Positions 1-7,398 of a stretch of DNA of 33,563 nucleotides are shown piece after piece. The stretch lies in NCBI GenBank assembly GCA_900549685.1, contig UROX01000006.1, forward strand, positions 1-33,563, read 5' to 3'. Both the position numbers and the translations under genes were made by a program. The stretch comes from an uncultured Alistipes sp. Its GTDB lineage: Bacteria; Bacteroidota; Bacteroidia; Bacteroidales; Rikenellaceae. The first letter of the stretch is position 1. Every line of letters starts with the position of its first letter. The notes under the pieces were generated by a model, which was given only the letters and a program-made list of their open reading frames with translations, was not told the origin of the DNA and did not search any database.

Positions 1-51
1 GTGTTCCGGCGGGCGATAGCCGGGCGCACGGGTGCGATCTCTGTCATGGGT

Positions 52-720
52 ATGGATAAAAATTATAATTTCGAAAGGAAAAAACTCATGCTGCCCGAAT
101 ACGGACGGCATATACATCAGATGGTCGATTACCTCTCGACGATCCGCGACCGCGACCTGCGGAACCGTCAGGCCCGGGCCGTGATCGACGTGATGGGGAA
201 CCTCAACCCCACGCTCCGCGATACGGCCGATTTCAAGCACAAACTCTGGGATCATTTGTTCATCATGTCTGATTTCAAGCTCGATGTGGATTCGCCCTAT
301 CCGATTCCCTCAGCCAAGATTCTCAATCCGAAGCCCGACAAGATGGAGTATCCCCGGCACAGAATTGGCCGCAAACATTATGGCAAGAATGTCGAACGCA
401 TGCTCGCCGCGCTGAAGGAGGCCGCCGAGAGCGACGAGAAAACGCAAACCGCCTGCAACATCGCACGGTACATGCGGGCCAAATCGTTCGAATACAATCA
501 GGAGTATCCCAATAACGAGGTTATCTTGAAAGATATACGGACGATGTCCGATAACAGGATCGTTATCGACGAAAATACGCTCAACAATATCAAAAACGAC
601 TACAAACAGAACCATACGAACAACCGTGCACGGAAGAATTTTTCGGCCGGAGGCAAATCGAACGGCCACCAGAACAAACAGAACGGCAAACGCCGGGTGA
701 GTAAACAGGCTTACAAGTAG
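52..720 (+). CDS. DUF4290 domain-containing protein
   Basis: This protein of about 222 residues matches my memory of the DUF4290 family, which is conserved in Bacteroidetes and has no known biochemical function. The N-terminal pattern (NFERKKLMLPEYGRHIHQMV) and the following predicted helical segments up to about residue 175 are the family hallmark. The C-terminal 35 residues are basic and low in complexity (many N, K, G, R), so they are probably disordered and could bind nucleic acid; that is an inference. The frame is open to the window edge, with a GTG at position 1 and ATGs at 46 and 52. I chose 52 because family members begin a few residues before the NxERKK motif. No membrane segment or signal peptide is visible. 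smpB follows 193 bp downstream behind its own candidate promoter. Confidence 0.8.
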   Translation: MDKNYNFERKKLMLPEYGRHIHQMVDYLSTIRDRDLRNRQARAVIDVMGNLNPTLRDTADFKHKLWDHLFIMSDFKLDVDSPYPIPSAKILNPKPDKMEYPRHRIGRKHYGKNVERMLAALKEAAESDEKTQTACNIARYMRAKSFEYNQEYPNNEVILKDIRTMSDNRIVIDENTLNNIKNDYKQNHTNNRARKNFSAGGKSNGHQNKQNGKRRVSKQAYK

Positions 721-818
721 TCCTGCTATTTTTTCGGCCGGCGGAAACAGGTCGTCCGATGCCGTGCGGAGGGCAATCCTGCGATGGGCGTAGCGACCGG
801 CCGACGGGATTTATTCGC

Positions 819-826
819 TATCTTTG
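819..826 (+). promoter_or_regulatory. Candidate -7 box for smpB
   Basis: TATCTTTG matches the Bacteroidetes sigma-ABfr -7 consensus TAnnTTTG exactly. It lies 87 bp before the smpB start, implying a 5' leader of about 80 nt. I see no convincing -33 TTG at the expected distance, so the call rests on the -7 element alone. Confidence 0.45.
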
Positions 827-913
827 CGAAAGGGTGCACGGCCGGCGACATTGCGGCACGAATGACAGAGAGCTGACGGCTGTCGTGCCGGTTCGTATTC
901 ATCGTTTGCGGAC

Positions 914-1369
914 ATGGAAGAACAGAAAAAAATATCGATAAAGAACAGACGGGCGACGTATGATTACGAAATCATCGACACCTATGTGGCGGGGATCGTC
1001 CTGTCGGGAACCGAAATCAAGTCGTTGCGGCTGGGCAAGGCTTCGCTGACCGATTGTTATTGCTATTTCCATATGCACGAACTTTTCGTGCGCGGCATGA
1101 ACATCTCGGAGTATCATTGGGGCAGCTATAATAACCACATGCCCAAACGAGACCGTAAGCTGCTGTTGCAGCGCAAGGAGCTGGCGAAACTCGAACGTGC
1201 CCTGCAGGACAAGGGGCTGACCGTCGTGGGACTGAAACTTTTTATCAACGAGAGAGGACTGGCCAAATTGCAGGTCGGACTGGCCCGCGGTCGCAAGAGC
1301 TACGACAAACGCGAGTACATCAAAGAGAAGGATATGCGTCGGGAAATGGACCGGGTTTTCCGCAAGTAA
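914..1369 (+). CDS. smpB: SsrA-binding protein SmpB
   Basis: SmpB binds tmRNA (SsrA) and delivers it to stalled ribosomes for trans-translation in the cytoplasm. The 151-residue length is normal. Family features visible are the N-terminal NRRATYDYEI segment, the GTEIKSLRLGKASL motif near residues 32-45, the RDRKLLLQRKEL stretch near 80-91, and the basic C-terminal tail (GRKSYDKREYIKEKDMRRE) that enters the decoding centre. The ATG at 914 gives the expected N terminus MEEQKKISIKNRRA. A -7 box lies about 90 bp upstream. No tmRNA gene (ssrA) was recognised in this window, so partner and effector are unlinked here. Confidence 0.97.
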   Translation: MEEQKKISIKNRRATYDYEIIDTYVAGIVLSGTEIKSLRLGKASLTDCYCYFHMHELFVRGMNISEYHWGSYNNHMPKRDRKLLLQRKELAKLERALQDKGLTVVGLKLFINERGLAKLQVGLARGRKSYDKREYIKEKDMRREMDRVFRK

Positions 1370-1976
1370 GTCCGGGGTTTTCCGCAGCTCTCGTTCATCG
1401 GGAGCCGTCGGTTGTATGTTTTACGAATTAGGAAGTTCCCGATCTCGTTTTTGGAGACGTTGTCGCGTCGGTTCGTGGCCGTAGATTTTGAATTCTATTC
1501 GGATCCGTTCCTCGATCTTACCGTTCTCCGTCGGGTTCGTCCGGATGCGGTCCGGAACCGGGTGTGTCGGAATATATAATCGCTTAACGTTTTTCTGAAT
1601 TTTTCGGGCGATTCCGTCGTTTACGGAGTCGTCCTGTCCGCTTTTTCTCTGCACCGATGCGCTCCGTCGTCGGCCGGGGTTGCGGCGGAGGACGGTAGGT
1701 TTCGTTTCGTCCTGTGTGGGTCCGTCGCTTGCTGTGTCGTGGAAAATGCAGGAACGTTTATCCGGAACCGGAAAAATTTATCGCGGCCGGTCTGCGCTTG
1801 TTCCCCGGGAGAGGGCGACCGTATCGGGAGTGGCGATGAAGCTGGGAGCGGACGGGGAAAAAGGTATCGACGGTCTTTTCTGTCGGAGCGGCAAATCGGG
1901 AGGGGTGGAGTGCGGAATTCGGGAATATACTGAGGGAAAATAGAAAGGGCATATAACGAGTTCGGTTTTAACGATT

Positions 1977-2014
1977 TCACCCCTGCCGATACGGATTCCG
2001 GCAGGGGTGATTTT
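1977..2014 (+). terminator. Intrinsic terminator, 12-bp stem
   Basis: A perfect 12-bp stem (TCACCCCTGCCG with CGGCAGGGGTGA) encloses a 10-nt loop and is followed by TTTT on the plus strand. The orientation fits a plus-strand transcript, but the nearest plus-strand gene (smpB) ends 607 bp upstream. Confidence 0.7.
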
Positions 2015-2386
2015 CAATTCAGGGAAACTTGTTGGACCGTCCATTTTCCGATACGGGCGTCATGGTCGGGATAAGCGGGCGCGTTGTGTCCGGTAGGTTC
2101 TCGTCGGGTGCCTGTGTTCTGCGCAGGTCCGATTCTTCGTTCGGGTATCGGAGCTGTTTTGCCGTGCGTCCTTTCCCGAAGAATCGAGACTCTCGAAAGC
2201 GGCCCGACGACGAAAGAGACGGTTTGCTCATGATTTGCCCGTGATTGCAGAGGACCGGACTGCATTCGCGCGAAAAGATGAAACCTCTCGCCGATGGCGG
2301 GAATGTTCCTCTCGTTCGTTTCGCCGACGAGCGATTTATCCGGCGGCAGGGCCTCGGGGTCTTGTCACTCGTTGTGCTGTTTTTCA

Positions 2387-2409
2387 CACGGTCCTTTTTC
2401 CGGACCGTG
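2387..2409 (-). other. Stem-loop just past the HAD phosphatase stop
   Basis: An 8-bp perfect stem (CACGGTCC with GGACCGTG) with a 7-nt loop starts 22 bp beyond the stop of the minus-strand phosphatase gene. It may end that transcript, but the minus strand shows no U-tract after the stem, so it is not a canonical intrinsic terminator. Confidence 0.35.
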
Positions 2410-2431
2410 CGGCTTCGTACTTTTCGGGAAG

Positions 2432-3370
2432 TCAGTTTTTGGGGTGCTCCATGTTGCTTCCCACGCCGTAGGCGCCTGTCGTCCATTCGATGTCGCCTTC
2501 CGGTACGTCGTTGCAGCGGACGATCACGGCCTGGGGATCGTTTTCCCAGAAGGCTGCGACGGTTTTGCCGCCCATCGCTTTTTCGGGCCGTACCGGATCG
2601 GGATTGACCACGATGCGCAGCCCCGTCGATTCGAGCAGCATCTCCATGTCGCCCCGCGAATTGCCGCCGGCGATCATCGGGCGGGCCTTGATGAAGGTCT
2701 GGATGACTTCGGCCTTGCCGGCGTCCTGCGGAATGGGCGTGACGACCTCGTCGGTGACGATGCCGTTGCGGACACAGGATTTGACGCCGAGAATGCGGTC
2801 TACCGGAATGCCGAGTTCTTCGTGAACGAAACGCTGGTAGAGCAACTCGGTGGAGGCCGTGACGATCCAGATTTCGAATCCGTAGGCTTCGAGGTTGGCC
2901 AGCAGTTGTTTCATTTCGGGGTAGAACTTCCGTTCGAATTTTTCGTGGAAGCATCGCCAGCCGATGTTGCCGAGTTCGTCGGGCGTGAGGCCCGAGAAAA
3001 AGTCGATGCACAGCCGGGTGTGGAGCATCCCCACATTGTCTCCGTGGATCAGGCGGTCGCAGATTTCCCATTTTTTGCGCGAAGGCTCGTCTCTGCGGCC
3101 CTCGTACTGCGTTTTCGCATAATCGTACATGGCTTCGTCGGAGAGGTAGTAGGGCACCTGGCCGAGCAGTGTGCCGTCGCAGTCGAAGACGGCGACTTTG
3201 CGTTCCTTGACAGTGAGCGTCGAGTTGAGGAACGACTCGATCCGTCGGTTGGTCTCTTCGGGGAATCCGTCGATCGGACGGTAGGTCTGCGCTCCGGCGG
3301 ACGATTGTCCCAGAAGCCACAGTGCGGCGATGAGCATCGTCAGCCGCAGGGCGATAAGGTTTCTTTTCAT
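2432..3370 (-). CDS. Exported HAD-superfamily phosphatase
   Basis: The 312-residue protein has a type I signal peptide (basic MKRN, hydrophobic core to about residue 21, AGA before a cleavage near residue 27), so it should act in the periplasm. HAD motif I is DCDGTL at 63-68, with two Asp for nucleophile and acid/base. Motif II is the VTAS segment (IWIVTASTE), and the late acidic motif is GGNSRGDMEML. This pattern is closest to phosphoserine-phosphatase-like HAD enzymes that hydrolyse small phosphate esters; the substrate is unknown. A phosphate-scavenging or sugar-phosphate role is an inference. It lies 295 bp downstream of recO and has its own candidate -7 box, so it is probably a separate transcript. 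A possible 17-codon upstream frame overlaps its start codon. Confidence 0.88.
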   Translation of the reverse strand: MKRNLIALRLTMLIAALWLLGQSSAGAQTYRPIDGFPEETNRRIESFLNSTLTVKERKVAVFDCDGTLLGQVPYYLSDEAMYDYAKTQYEGRRDEPSRKKWEICDRLIHGDNVGMLHTRLCIDFFSGLTPDELGNIGWRCFHEKFERKFYPEMKQLLANLEAYGFEIWIVTASTELLYQRFVHEELGIPVDRILGVKSCVRNGIVTDEVVTPIPQDAGKAEVIQTFIKARPMIAGGNSRGDMEMLLESTGLRIVVNPDPVRPEKAMGGKTVAAFWENDPQAVIVRCNDVPEGDIEWTTGAYGVGSNMEHPKN

Positions 3371-3420
3371 GGTTCGTTTTTATGTTCGGTCGGAAGTGAA
3401 CGTTCCGCAGTTGTATTCAT
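3367..3420 (-). CDS. Possible 17-aa leader ORF overlapping the phosphatase start
   Basis: A short frame begins at an ATG at 3420 and encodes MNTTAERSLPTEHKNEP. It ends in a TGA that overlaps the phosphatase ATG as ATGA, the usual geometry for translational coupling. It lies downstream of the candidate -7 box at 3561-3568, so it would be on the phosphatase mRNA. There is no homology argument, and a chance overlap is quite possible. Confidence 0.22.
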   Translation of the reverse strand: MNTTAERSLPTEHKNEP

Positions 3421-3560
3421 AATCCTATATCGGCAGAAATACGGATGCCGGCTCTTTTCGGGGTACGTGTCCGGCCCTTTGCCTCGGGTTGCGGGCGACA
3501 ACGGTCGGAACAGGAAATTATCCTCGCAGCGCGTCTGCGCACCGTGACATATCCGGTTGT

Positions 3561-3568
3561 CAAAGATA
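3561..3568 (-). promoter_or_regulatory. Candidate -7 box for the exported phosphatase gene
   Basis: The minus strand reads TATCTTTG, a perfect TAnnTTTG match, about 190 bp upstream of the phosphatase start and just past the recO stop. No clear -33 TTG is visible. It implies a leader of about 180 nt that contains the short frame at 3367-3420. Confidence 0.45.
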
Positions 3569-3665
3569 CGGAATAAATCCGTGGTCCGGTCCGGTGGCAG
3601 GCAAATAATCCTCCCCATCGGCACACTCCGGAATCCGGTCCGGCAGCCGGCCGGATGGCATCCGC

Positions 3666-4391
3666 TCAGAAAACCTCGCGCAGAATGGAGACCGACTGGA
3701 CGGTGTGGATCGAGTCGAAATGGTAGCCGAAGTAGGAGAGCATGGCTTCCATGAATTCGCCCCGTTGCGTCCGGGCGAGCCGGAGCGACGGCAGTTCGTC
3801 GGCTTCGCATTCCATCAGTCGGCCCAGCAGCTCCGAGCACGACGGGTCCATACAGATGCGGTGCGACGGTGCCGTGGGGACGAACAACCCGTCCCGGATG
3901 TCGAAACAGGCGTTTTCGCTGTATTCGTTGCCCGGGTAGAAGCCCAGAAAGGCCGACAGGCGGACCAGAAACCACAGGTGGAAATTGGCGATACCCTCCT
4001 GCATGCGGTCGAGCCGCAGCACGGCGTCGAGAATGAAATCGAACAGCGGTTCGTTGGCTTCTTCCTCGCGGATGAGTTTGTAGAGCACTTCGGCCATGAA
4101 GAGCGAGATCGTGCTCTTGCGCACGTCGAACGGCAGCGAGACGAGCGGGACGAGATTCCGTACCTCCCGGATGCGGTGCATGCGGGCACGCGGCTGTTCG
4201 ACGCCTTCGATCTCGACGGCGAACATCGGCTGGAACAGGGCGGCCTTGTTGCCTCTGCCCCGGCTGCTGTGCACGCCCTGAACCATGTAGTTGGTCCGTC
4301 CGCCGATGTCCGTGAACAGATAGACGATCATCGAGCTGTCGCCGTAGCGCAGCGTGTGCAGAACGATTCCCCGGGCTTTGTAGGTACGCAT
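3666..4391 (-). CDS. recO: DNA repair protein RecO
   Basis: RecO works with RecF and RecR to load RecA onto SSB-coated single-stranded DNA during gap repair. The 241-residue length is normal for Bacteroidetes. The N terminus is the OB-fold start typical of RecO (TYKARGIVLHTLRYGDSSMIVYLFT), followed by the GVHSSRGRGNKAALFQP segment. The C terminus carries the family-like ending YFGYHFDSIHTVQSVSILREVF, quoted here as YFGYHFDSIH near residue 222. A full four-Cys zinc site is not evident (only CMDPSC and one further Cys). Its ATG overlaps the rdgB stop codon (TAATG), so the two genes are co-transcribed and probably translationally coupled. Confidence 0.93.
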   Translation of the reverse strand: MRTYKARGIVLHTLRYGDSSMIVYLFTDIGGRTNYMVQGVHSSRGRGNKAALFQPMFAVEIEGVEQPRARMHRIREVRNLVPLVSLPFDVRKSTISLFMAEVLYKLIREEEANEPLFDFILDAVLRLDRMQEGIANFHLWFLVRLSAFLGFYPGNEYSENACFDIRDGLFVPTAPSHRICMDPSCSELLGRLMECEADELPSLRLARTQRGEFMEAMLSYFGYHFDSIHTVQSVSILREVF

Positions 4392-4969
4392 TACCGCTGC
4401 GAGGTGAGGAACGACACCAGTTTGGCCACGGCCCGTCCCCGGTGGCTGATCGCGTTTTTGGCTTCGGCGGACATTTCGGCGAACGTGGTGTCGTGGCCGT
4501 CCGGAACAAACACGGGATCGTAGCCGAATCCCGCTTCTCCGCGGGGGGCATTGATGATCGTGCCTTCGACCGTGCCTTCGAACAGGTGTTCCTCTCCGTC
4601 GAGAATCAGCGAGATGACGGTGCGGAACCGGGCCCGGCGGTCGGTTTTGCCTTCCATGTTGTGCAGCAGCAGCTCCATGTTTTTCTGCGAATCGTGTCCG
4701 GGACCTGCGTAACGGGCCGAACGGACGCCGGGCGCTCCGTCCAGTGCGGCGACTTCGAGTCCGGTATCGTCGGCGAAGCAGTTCTCTCCCGTGCGGTCGT
4801 GCAGGTAATGCGCTTTCTGAGAGGCATTGCCCTCGAGTGTGGCCTGTTCTTCGGGAATATCTTCCGTAATGCCCAGTTCGCGGGGCGTTACCAGACGGAA
4901 TCCTTCGCCCAGAACGGCCTGTACTTCTTCGAGTTTATGTCGATTGTTTGTGGCAAAAATAATTTTCAT
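4391..4969 (-). CDS. rdgB: Non-canonical purine NTP pyrophosphatase (RdgB/HAM1)
   Basis: The enzyme hydrolyses dITP, ITP and XTP to monophosphates plus pyrophosphate, keeping deaminated purines out of DNA and RNA. At 192 residues it has the family length. Visible motifs are FATNNRHKLEE at the N terminus (phosphate and base contacts), FADDTGLEV with the metal-binding acidic residues, GAPGVRSARYAG, GFGYDPVF, and SHRGRA near the C terminus. It overlaps recO by one base, a sensible pairing of nucleotide-pool sanitation and repair. The HAD gene upstream ends 133 bp before it. A TATATTTTG stretch sits only 8 bp before the ATG, so any promoter there would give an almost leaderless mRNA. Confidence 0.95.
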   Translation of the reverse strand: MKIIFATNNRHKLEEVQAVLGEGFRLVTPRELGITEDIPEEQATLEGNASQKAHYLHDRTGENCFADDTGLEVAALDGAPGVRSARYAGPGHDSQKNMELLLHNMEGKTDRRARFRTVISLILDGEEHLFEGTVEGTIINAPRGEAGFGYDPVFVPDGHDTTFAEMSAEAKNAISHRGRAVAKLVSFLTSQR

Positions 4970-5102
4970 AGTTTGTCAAAATATATTTATCTCCTTTCCT
5001 GCCAGCTTCTGTTTTCGGAGTCGTTTCGGCCGTCGTGCGGAGGACCGTGCCGGGTCTTCGCACAGCGGTCTTGCCGCGTGACCGCAGTCGGCCGTGTTCT
5101 GT

Positions 5103-5939
5103 CTATTTTTTGTAGAATTTGCTGAGTCTGTCGTCGGCGTGGATCTTGTCGATGATGGTTTTGACCAGCAGGTCGATCTCCTTGTCGGGACGGTAATCGG
5201 CGGCGCAGATGTAGCTCACGCGGTTGTCGCGGATGAGCTGTTCCATCGACTGCCGTTTGAGTCGGGAGCGGGGATTGTAGACGGCGATGGCGTGCCCGCC
5301 CTGCTGTTTGACCAGTTTCATGCAGGGGATGTCGGTGGTCCCGTCGCCGAAATAGATCATGTGGTGGAACTGCACCGGGCGTTTTTCCTCCTCGATGTAT
5401 TCGTTGATGCGCTCGCTGTCGTAGACGCTTTCGATGCCTTTGTTGATCTTGAAGATGAACTGCGTCTTGTTCGTGTAATTGACCGCCACGGCGGGCCAGT
5501 AGGCGATGCCGTCTACGTTGTAGAGAAACGAGCAGGCGTAGATTTTCTTGAACTCCCTGGCGATGGGCGTGCCCTCGATCATTTCGCGCAGACCCGACGA
5601 GTTGATGTAGTGGTGGAGCTGTATGCCCCGTTCGGCGGCATAGGCGTTGATGCGGGGGAACCACTCTTTCACGCCTTCGTAGAGCTGTATGTTCTGTCCC
5701 GACCGGGCGAACGACTCTCTGCGGAGCGATACGCCCGAGTTTTTCGCTTCGTGCAGCATGCGGTACATATAGGCCAGAATCGGGTCGCCGTCCTGTTGCC
5801 GGGCCGTTTCGTTGCTTTCTTCCCAGAATTCACGGTTGCTCTTGCCCACGGCCGGAATGAAATCGTATTCCTGCATGTTGCCCGGAGAGAGCGTTCCGTC
5901 GAAATCGTAGATCAGGGCCGCTGTCAGTTTTTTCGCCAT
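5103..5939 (-). CDS. HAD family hydrolase (cytosolic)
   Basis: A 278-residue protein with HAD motif I YDFDGTLSPG (DFDGT at 12-16), a motif II-like NSSGLREMIEG, and the C-terminal acidic motif YFGDGTTDIPC that completes the Mg2+ site. No signal peptide is present, so it should be cytosolic. It belongs to the broad haloacid dehalogenase phosphatase group; the substrate is not predictable. I chose the ATG at 5939 (MAKKLTAALIYDFDGTL) because HAD proteins start just before motif I. The frame is open for another 89 codons upstream, but that part is compositionally odd and has no family features. A near-consensus -7 box lies about 25 bp upstream of this start, which also argues against the longer form. 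Confidence 0.86.
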   Translation of the reverse strand: MAKKLTAALIYDFDGTLSPGNMQEYDFIPAVGKSNREFWEESNETARQQDGDPILAYMYRMLHEAKNSGVSLRRESFARSGQNIQLYEGVKEWFPRINAYAAERGIQLHHYINSSGLREMIEGTPIAREFKKIYACSFLYNVDGIAYWPAVAVNYTNKTQFIFKINKGIESVYDSERINEYIEEEKRPVQFHHMIYFGDGTTDIPCMKLVKQQGGHAIAVYNPRSRLKRQSMEQLIRDNRVSYICAADYRPDKEIDLLVKTIIDKIHADDRLSKFYKK

Positions 5940-6285
5940 AGTCGATCGCTTTAATGCCGCCCTAAAGATAGGAAAAAACACGGACAAAACGGAATCGCCG
6001 GACCCAGTCTCCAATTCGCTGCCACTGCAATTCGGGACTTGTGTTCTGTGTACAGGACGGAAGCGAAACGTTTTTTCCGGAGAGAAACGATATGCCTCGG
6101 GCGTTCCTGCATCTGTCTGCCGCCACGCTTCCCGGGGCGTAGCCCTGAATTCCCGCCGACGAGGGAGGGGATTCGATTCCGTTGGCCGGCTGCCGTGGAA
6201 GGGCATTGCGGTCGGGAGAGAGATGCCGGAAGAGACTTCGGCATTTCCGGGTATGTAATCGCAGGAAACGCGTCCCGGTCGGGGA
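5940..6285. other. Intergenic stretch without a gene
   Basis: These 346 bp lie between the aminotransferase stop and the HAD gene start, both on the minus strand. Apart from the candidate -7 box at 5963-5970 I see no coding or RNA signal. A GTAATC/GATTAC inverted pair near 6256-6295 is short and probably incidental. Confidence 0.5.
5963..5970 (-). promoter_or_regulatory. Candidate -7 box for the cytosolic HAD gene
   Basis: The minus strand reads TATCTTTA, one mismatch from TAnnTTTG, 24 bp upstream of the start at 5939. A TTTTG lies further upstream but at a shorter distance (about 14 bp) than the usual 19-21. Confidence 0.3.
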
Positions 6286-7398
6286 TTACGGTACGCGGTC
6301 GAAGAATTCCGTGAATTTCTTGTGCGGGACCGACACGCAGATGCGGCTGAAGCGCGAGGCGTAGGCGGCTTTCTCTTCGTCGCGGGTGAAAAAGTCGAGC
6401 GACACGCTGCCGATGCGGTGTTCGAGCAACTGGCTTTCCGTCCGGTTTACGATGGCGAAGATGCCTTCGGGTACCGATTCTCCGTAGAATTCCCGGGCCA
6501 GCAGCCCCCTGCGTTCGAGGTAGGCGATGTTGCCGGCGATGTCGCGGGCCGTGGCTTCTCTGAAACGTGCGACCGCCCGGCGGCCCGCTTCGGTCGTGAG
6601 GAGCCGCAGAACGAGCGTCTGGGCGAACGCATTGACGCCGTTGTTGGTGTACATGGCCCGTTTTTCGAGTTCTTCGTACAGCTCCCGCGAGGCGGTGCGG
6701 ATGAAGCCGATGCGCTGGCCGCTCAGTCCCATCGACTTGCTGAAGCTCTCGACGATCACGACGTTTTGCATCGGGAGTATCCGGCGGTAGAAAGAATCTG
6801 TCCGGTCGCGGAACACGCGGCGGTATGGGCTGTCGAACAGCACGACGATGCCGGCAGCATCGAGTGCGCCCAGCAGGGCGAGCAGACGTTCGTCGTCGTA
6901 TTTCTGCCCCAGCGGGTTGCCCGGATCGCAGATCAGCACGCCGGAACCCCGCAGCCAGGGGATCATCGCTTCGAGACGGTCCAGCGACTCGTATGCGGCG
7001 TGTCGTACGCCTCTCAGATGCAGTTGCTTGAAGAAACATCCCCAATAATAGACGGGGAGCCAGAGCCGTTCGATGTCGAGGCTTTGGACGAGCAGGTCGA
7101 GTCCGTTCATCGCGCCGGGGACGATCAGCAGTTCGTCGCGGGAGGCGAGTCCTCCGAAATATTCGTCGGAGATCGCATCTCTCAGCTCCGCGAATCCGCG
7201 GCCGGGCGCATAGGTCTGCATCTGCGGCGTGTTGAAATCGATCGAGGGAATCACTTCGGTCAGGTCGATCGGAACGACGGCATTGACGCCCCGGTTGAGG
7301 CGAAGGTATTCCACGCCGGTTTCGGCGCTTCGGGCGGCCAGATTTTCGCCGATGGCGACGATGCGGGAGAGTGCGACCCCGCCGGATTTGATTTTCAT
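6286..7398 (-). CDS. PLP-dependent class I/II aminotransferase
   Basis: A 370-residue fold-type I aminotransferase. Visible PLP-site elements are YAPGRGFAELRDAI (about 63-76), CDPGNPLGQ with Asn161, FDSPYRR with Asp189 and Tyr192 for the cofactor ring, and SFSKSMGLSGQRIGF with Schiff-base Lys221 and Arg228 near the phosphate. It should transfer an amino group between an amino acid and a 2-oxo acid in the cytosol; substrate specificity is not readable. Its ATG overlaps the stop codon of the upstream symporter gene (ATGA), so uptake and transamination of an amino acid are probably coupled. The family also includes racemases and lyases, which I cannot exclude. Confidence 0.88.
   Translation of the reverse strand: MKIKSGGVALSRIVAIGENLAARSAETGVEYLRLNRGVNAVVPIDLTEVIPSIDFNTPQMQTYAPGRGFAELRDAISDEYFGGLASRDELLIVPGAMNGLDLLVQSLDIERLWLPVYYWGCFFKQLHLRGVRHAAYESLDRLEAMIPWLRGSGVLICDPGNPLGQKYDDERLLALLGALDAAGIVVLFDSPYRRVFRDRTDSFYRRILPMQNVVIVESFSKSMGLSGQRIGFIRTASRELYEELEKRAMYTNNGVNAFAQTLVLRLLTTEAGRRAVARFREATARDIAGNIAYLERRGLLAREFYGESVPEGIFAIVNRTESQLLEHRIGSVSLDFFTRDEEKAAYASRFSRICVSVPHKKFTEFFDRVP

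Larger units (their letters stand above)
1370..2431. other. Long intergenic region with an orphan plus-strand terminator
   Basis: This stretch of about 1.06 kb lies between smpB and the convergent minus-strand phosphatase gene and has no convincing protein gene. Open frames of 60-120 codons occur on both strands, but they are arginine/serine/proline-rich, overlap one another and resemble no family I know, as expected from chance in GC-rich DNA. It holds a strong terminator at 1977-2014 and a weaker stem-loop at 2387-2409. The terminator is 600 nt past smpB, leaving room for an untranslated transcript. I searched by eye for tmRNA, RNase P and tRNA signatures and found none. Confidence 0.6.

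Noticed and set aside
1680..1943. An 87-codon plus-strand frame in the smpB-phosphatase gap
   Set aside because: It overlaps other frames of equal length on both strands, is rich in Arg, Gly and Ser, has no recognisable start signal and resembles no family.
1370..1976. A tmRNA gene (ssrA) next to smpB
   Set aside because: I looked for the tRNA-like ends and tag-coding features and found none in this stretch.
4391..5102. A plus-strand frame opposite rdgB
   Set aside because: rdgB motifs on the minus strand are unambiguous, and the plus-strand frame lacks any family features.
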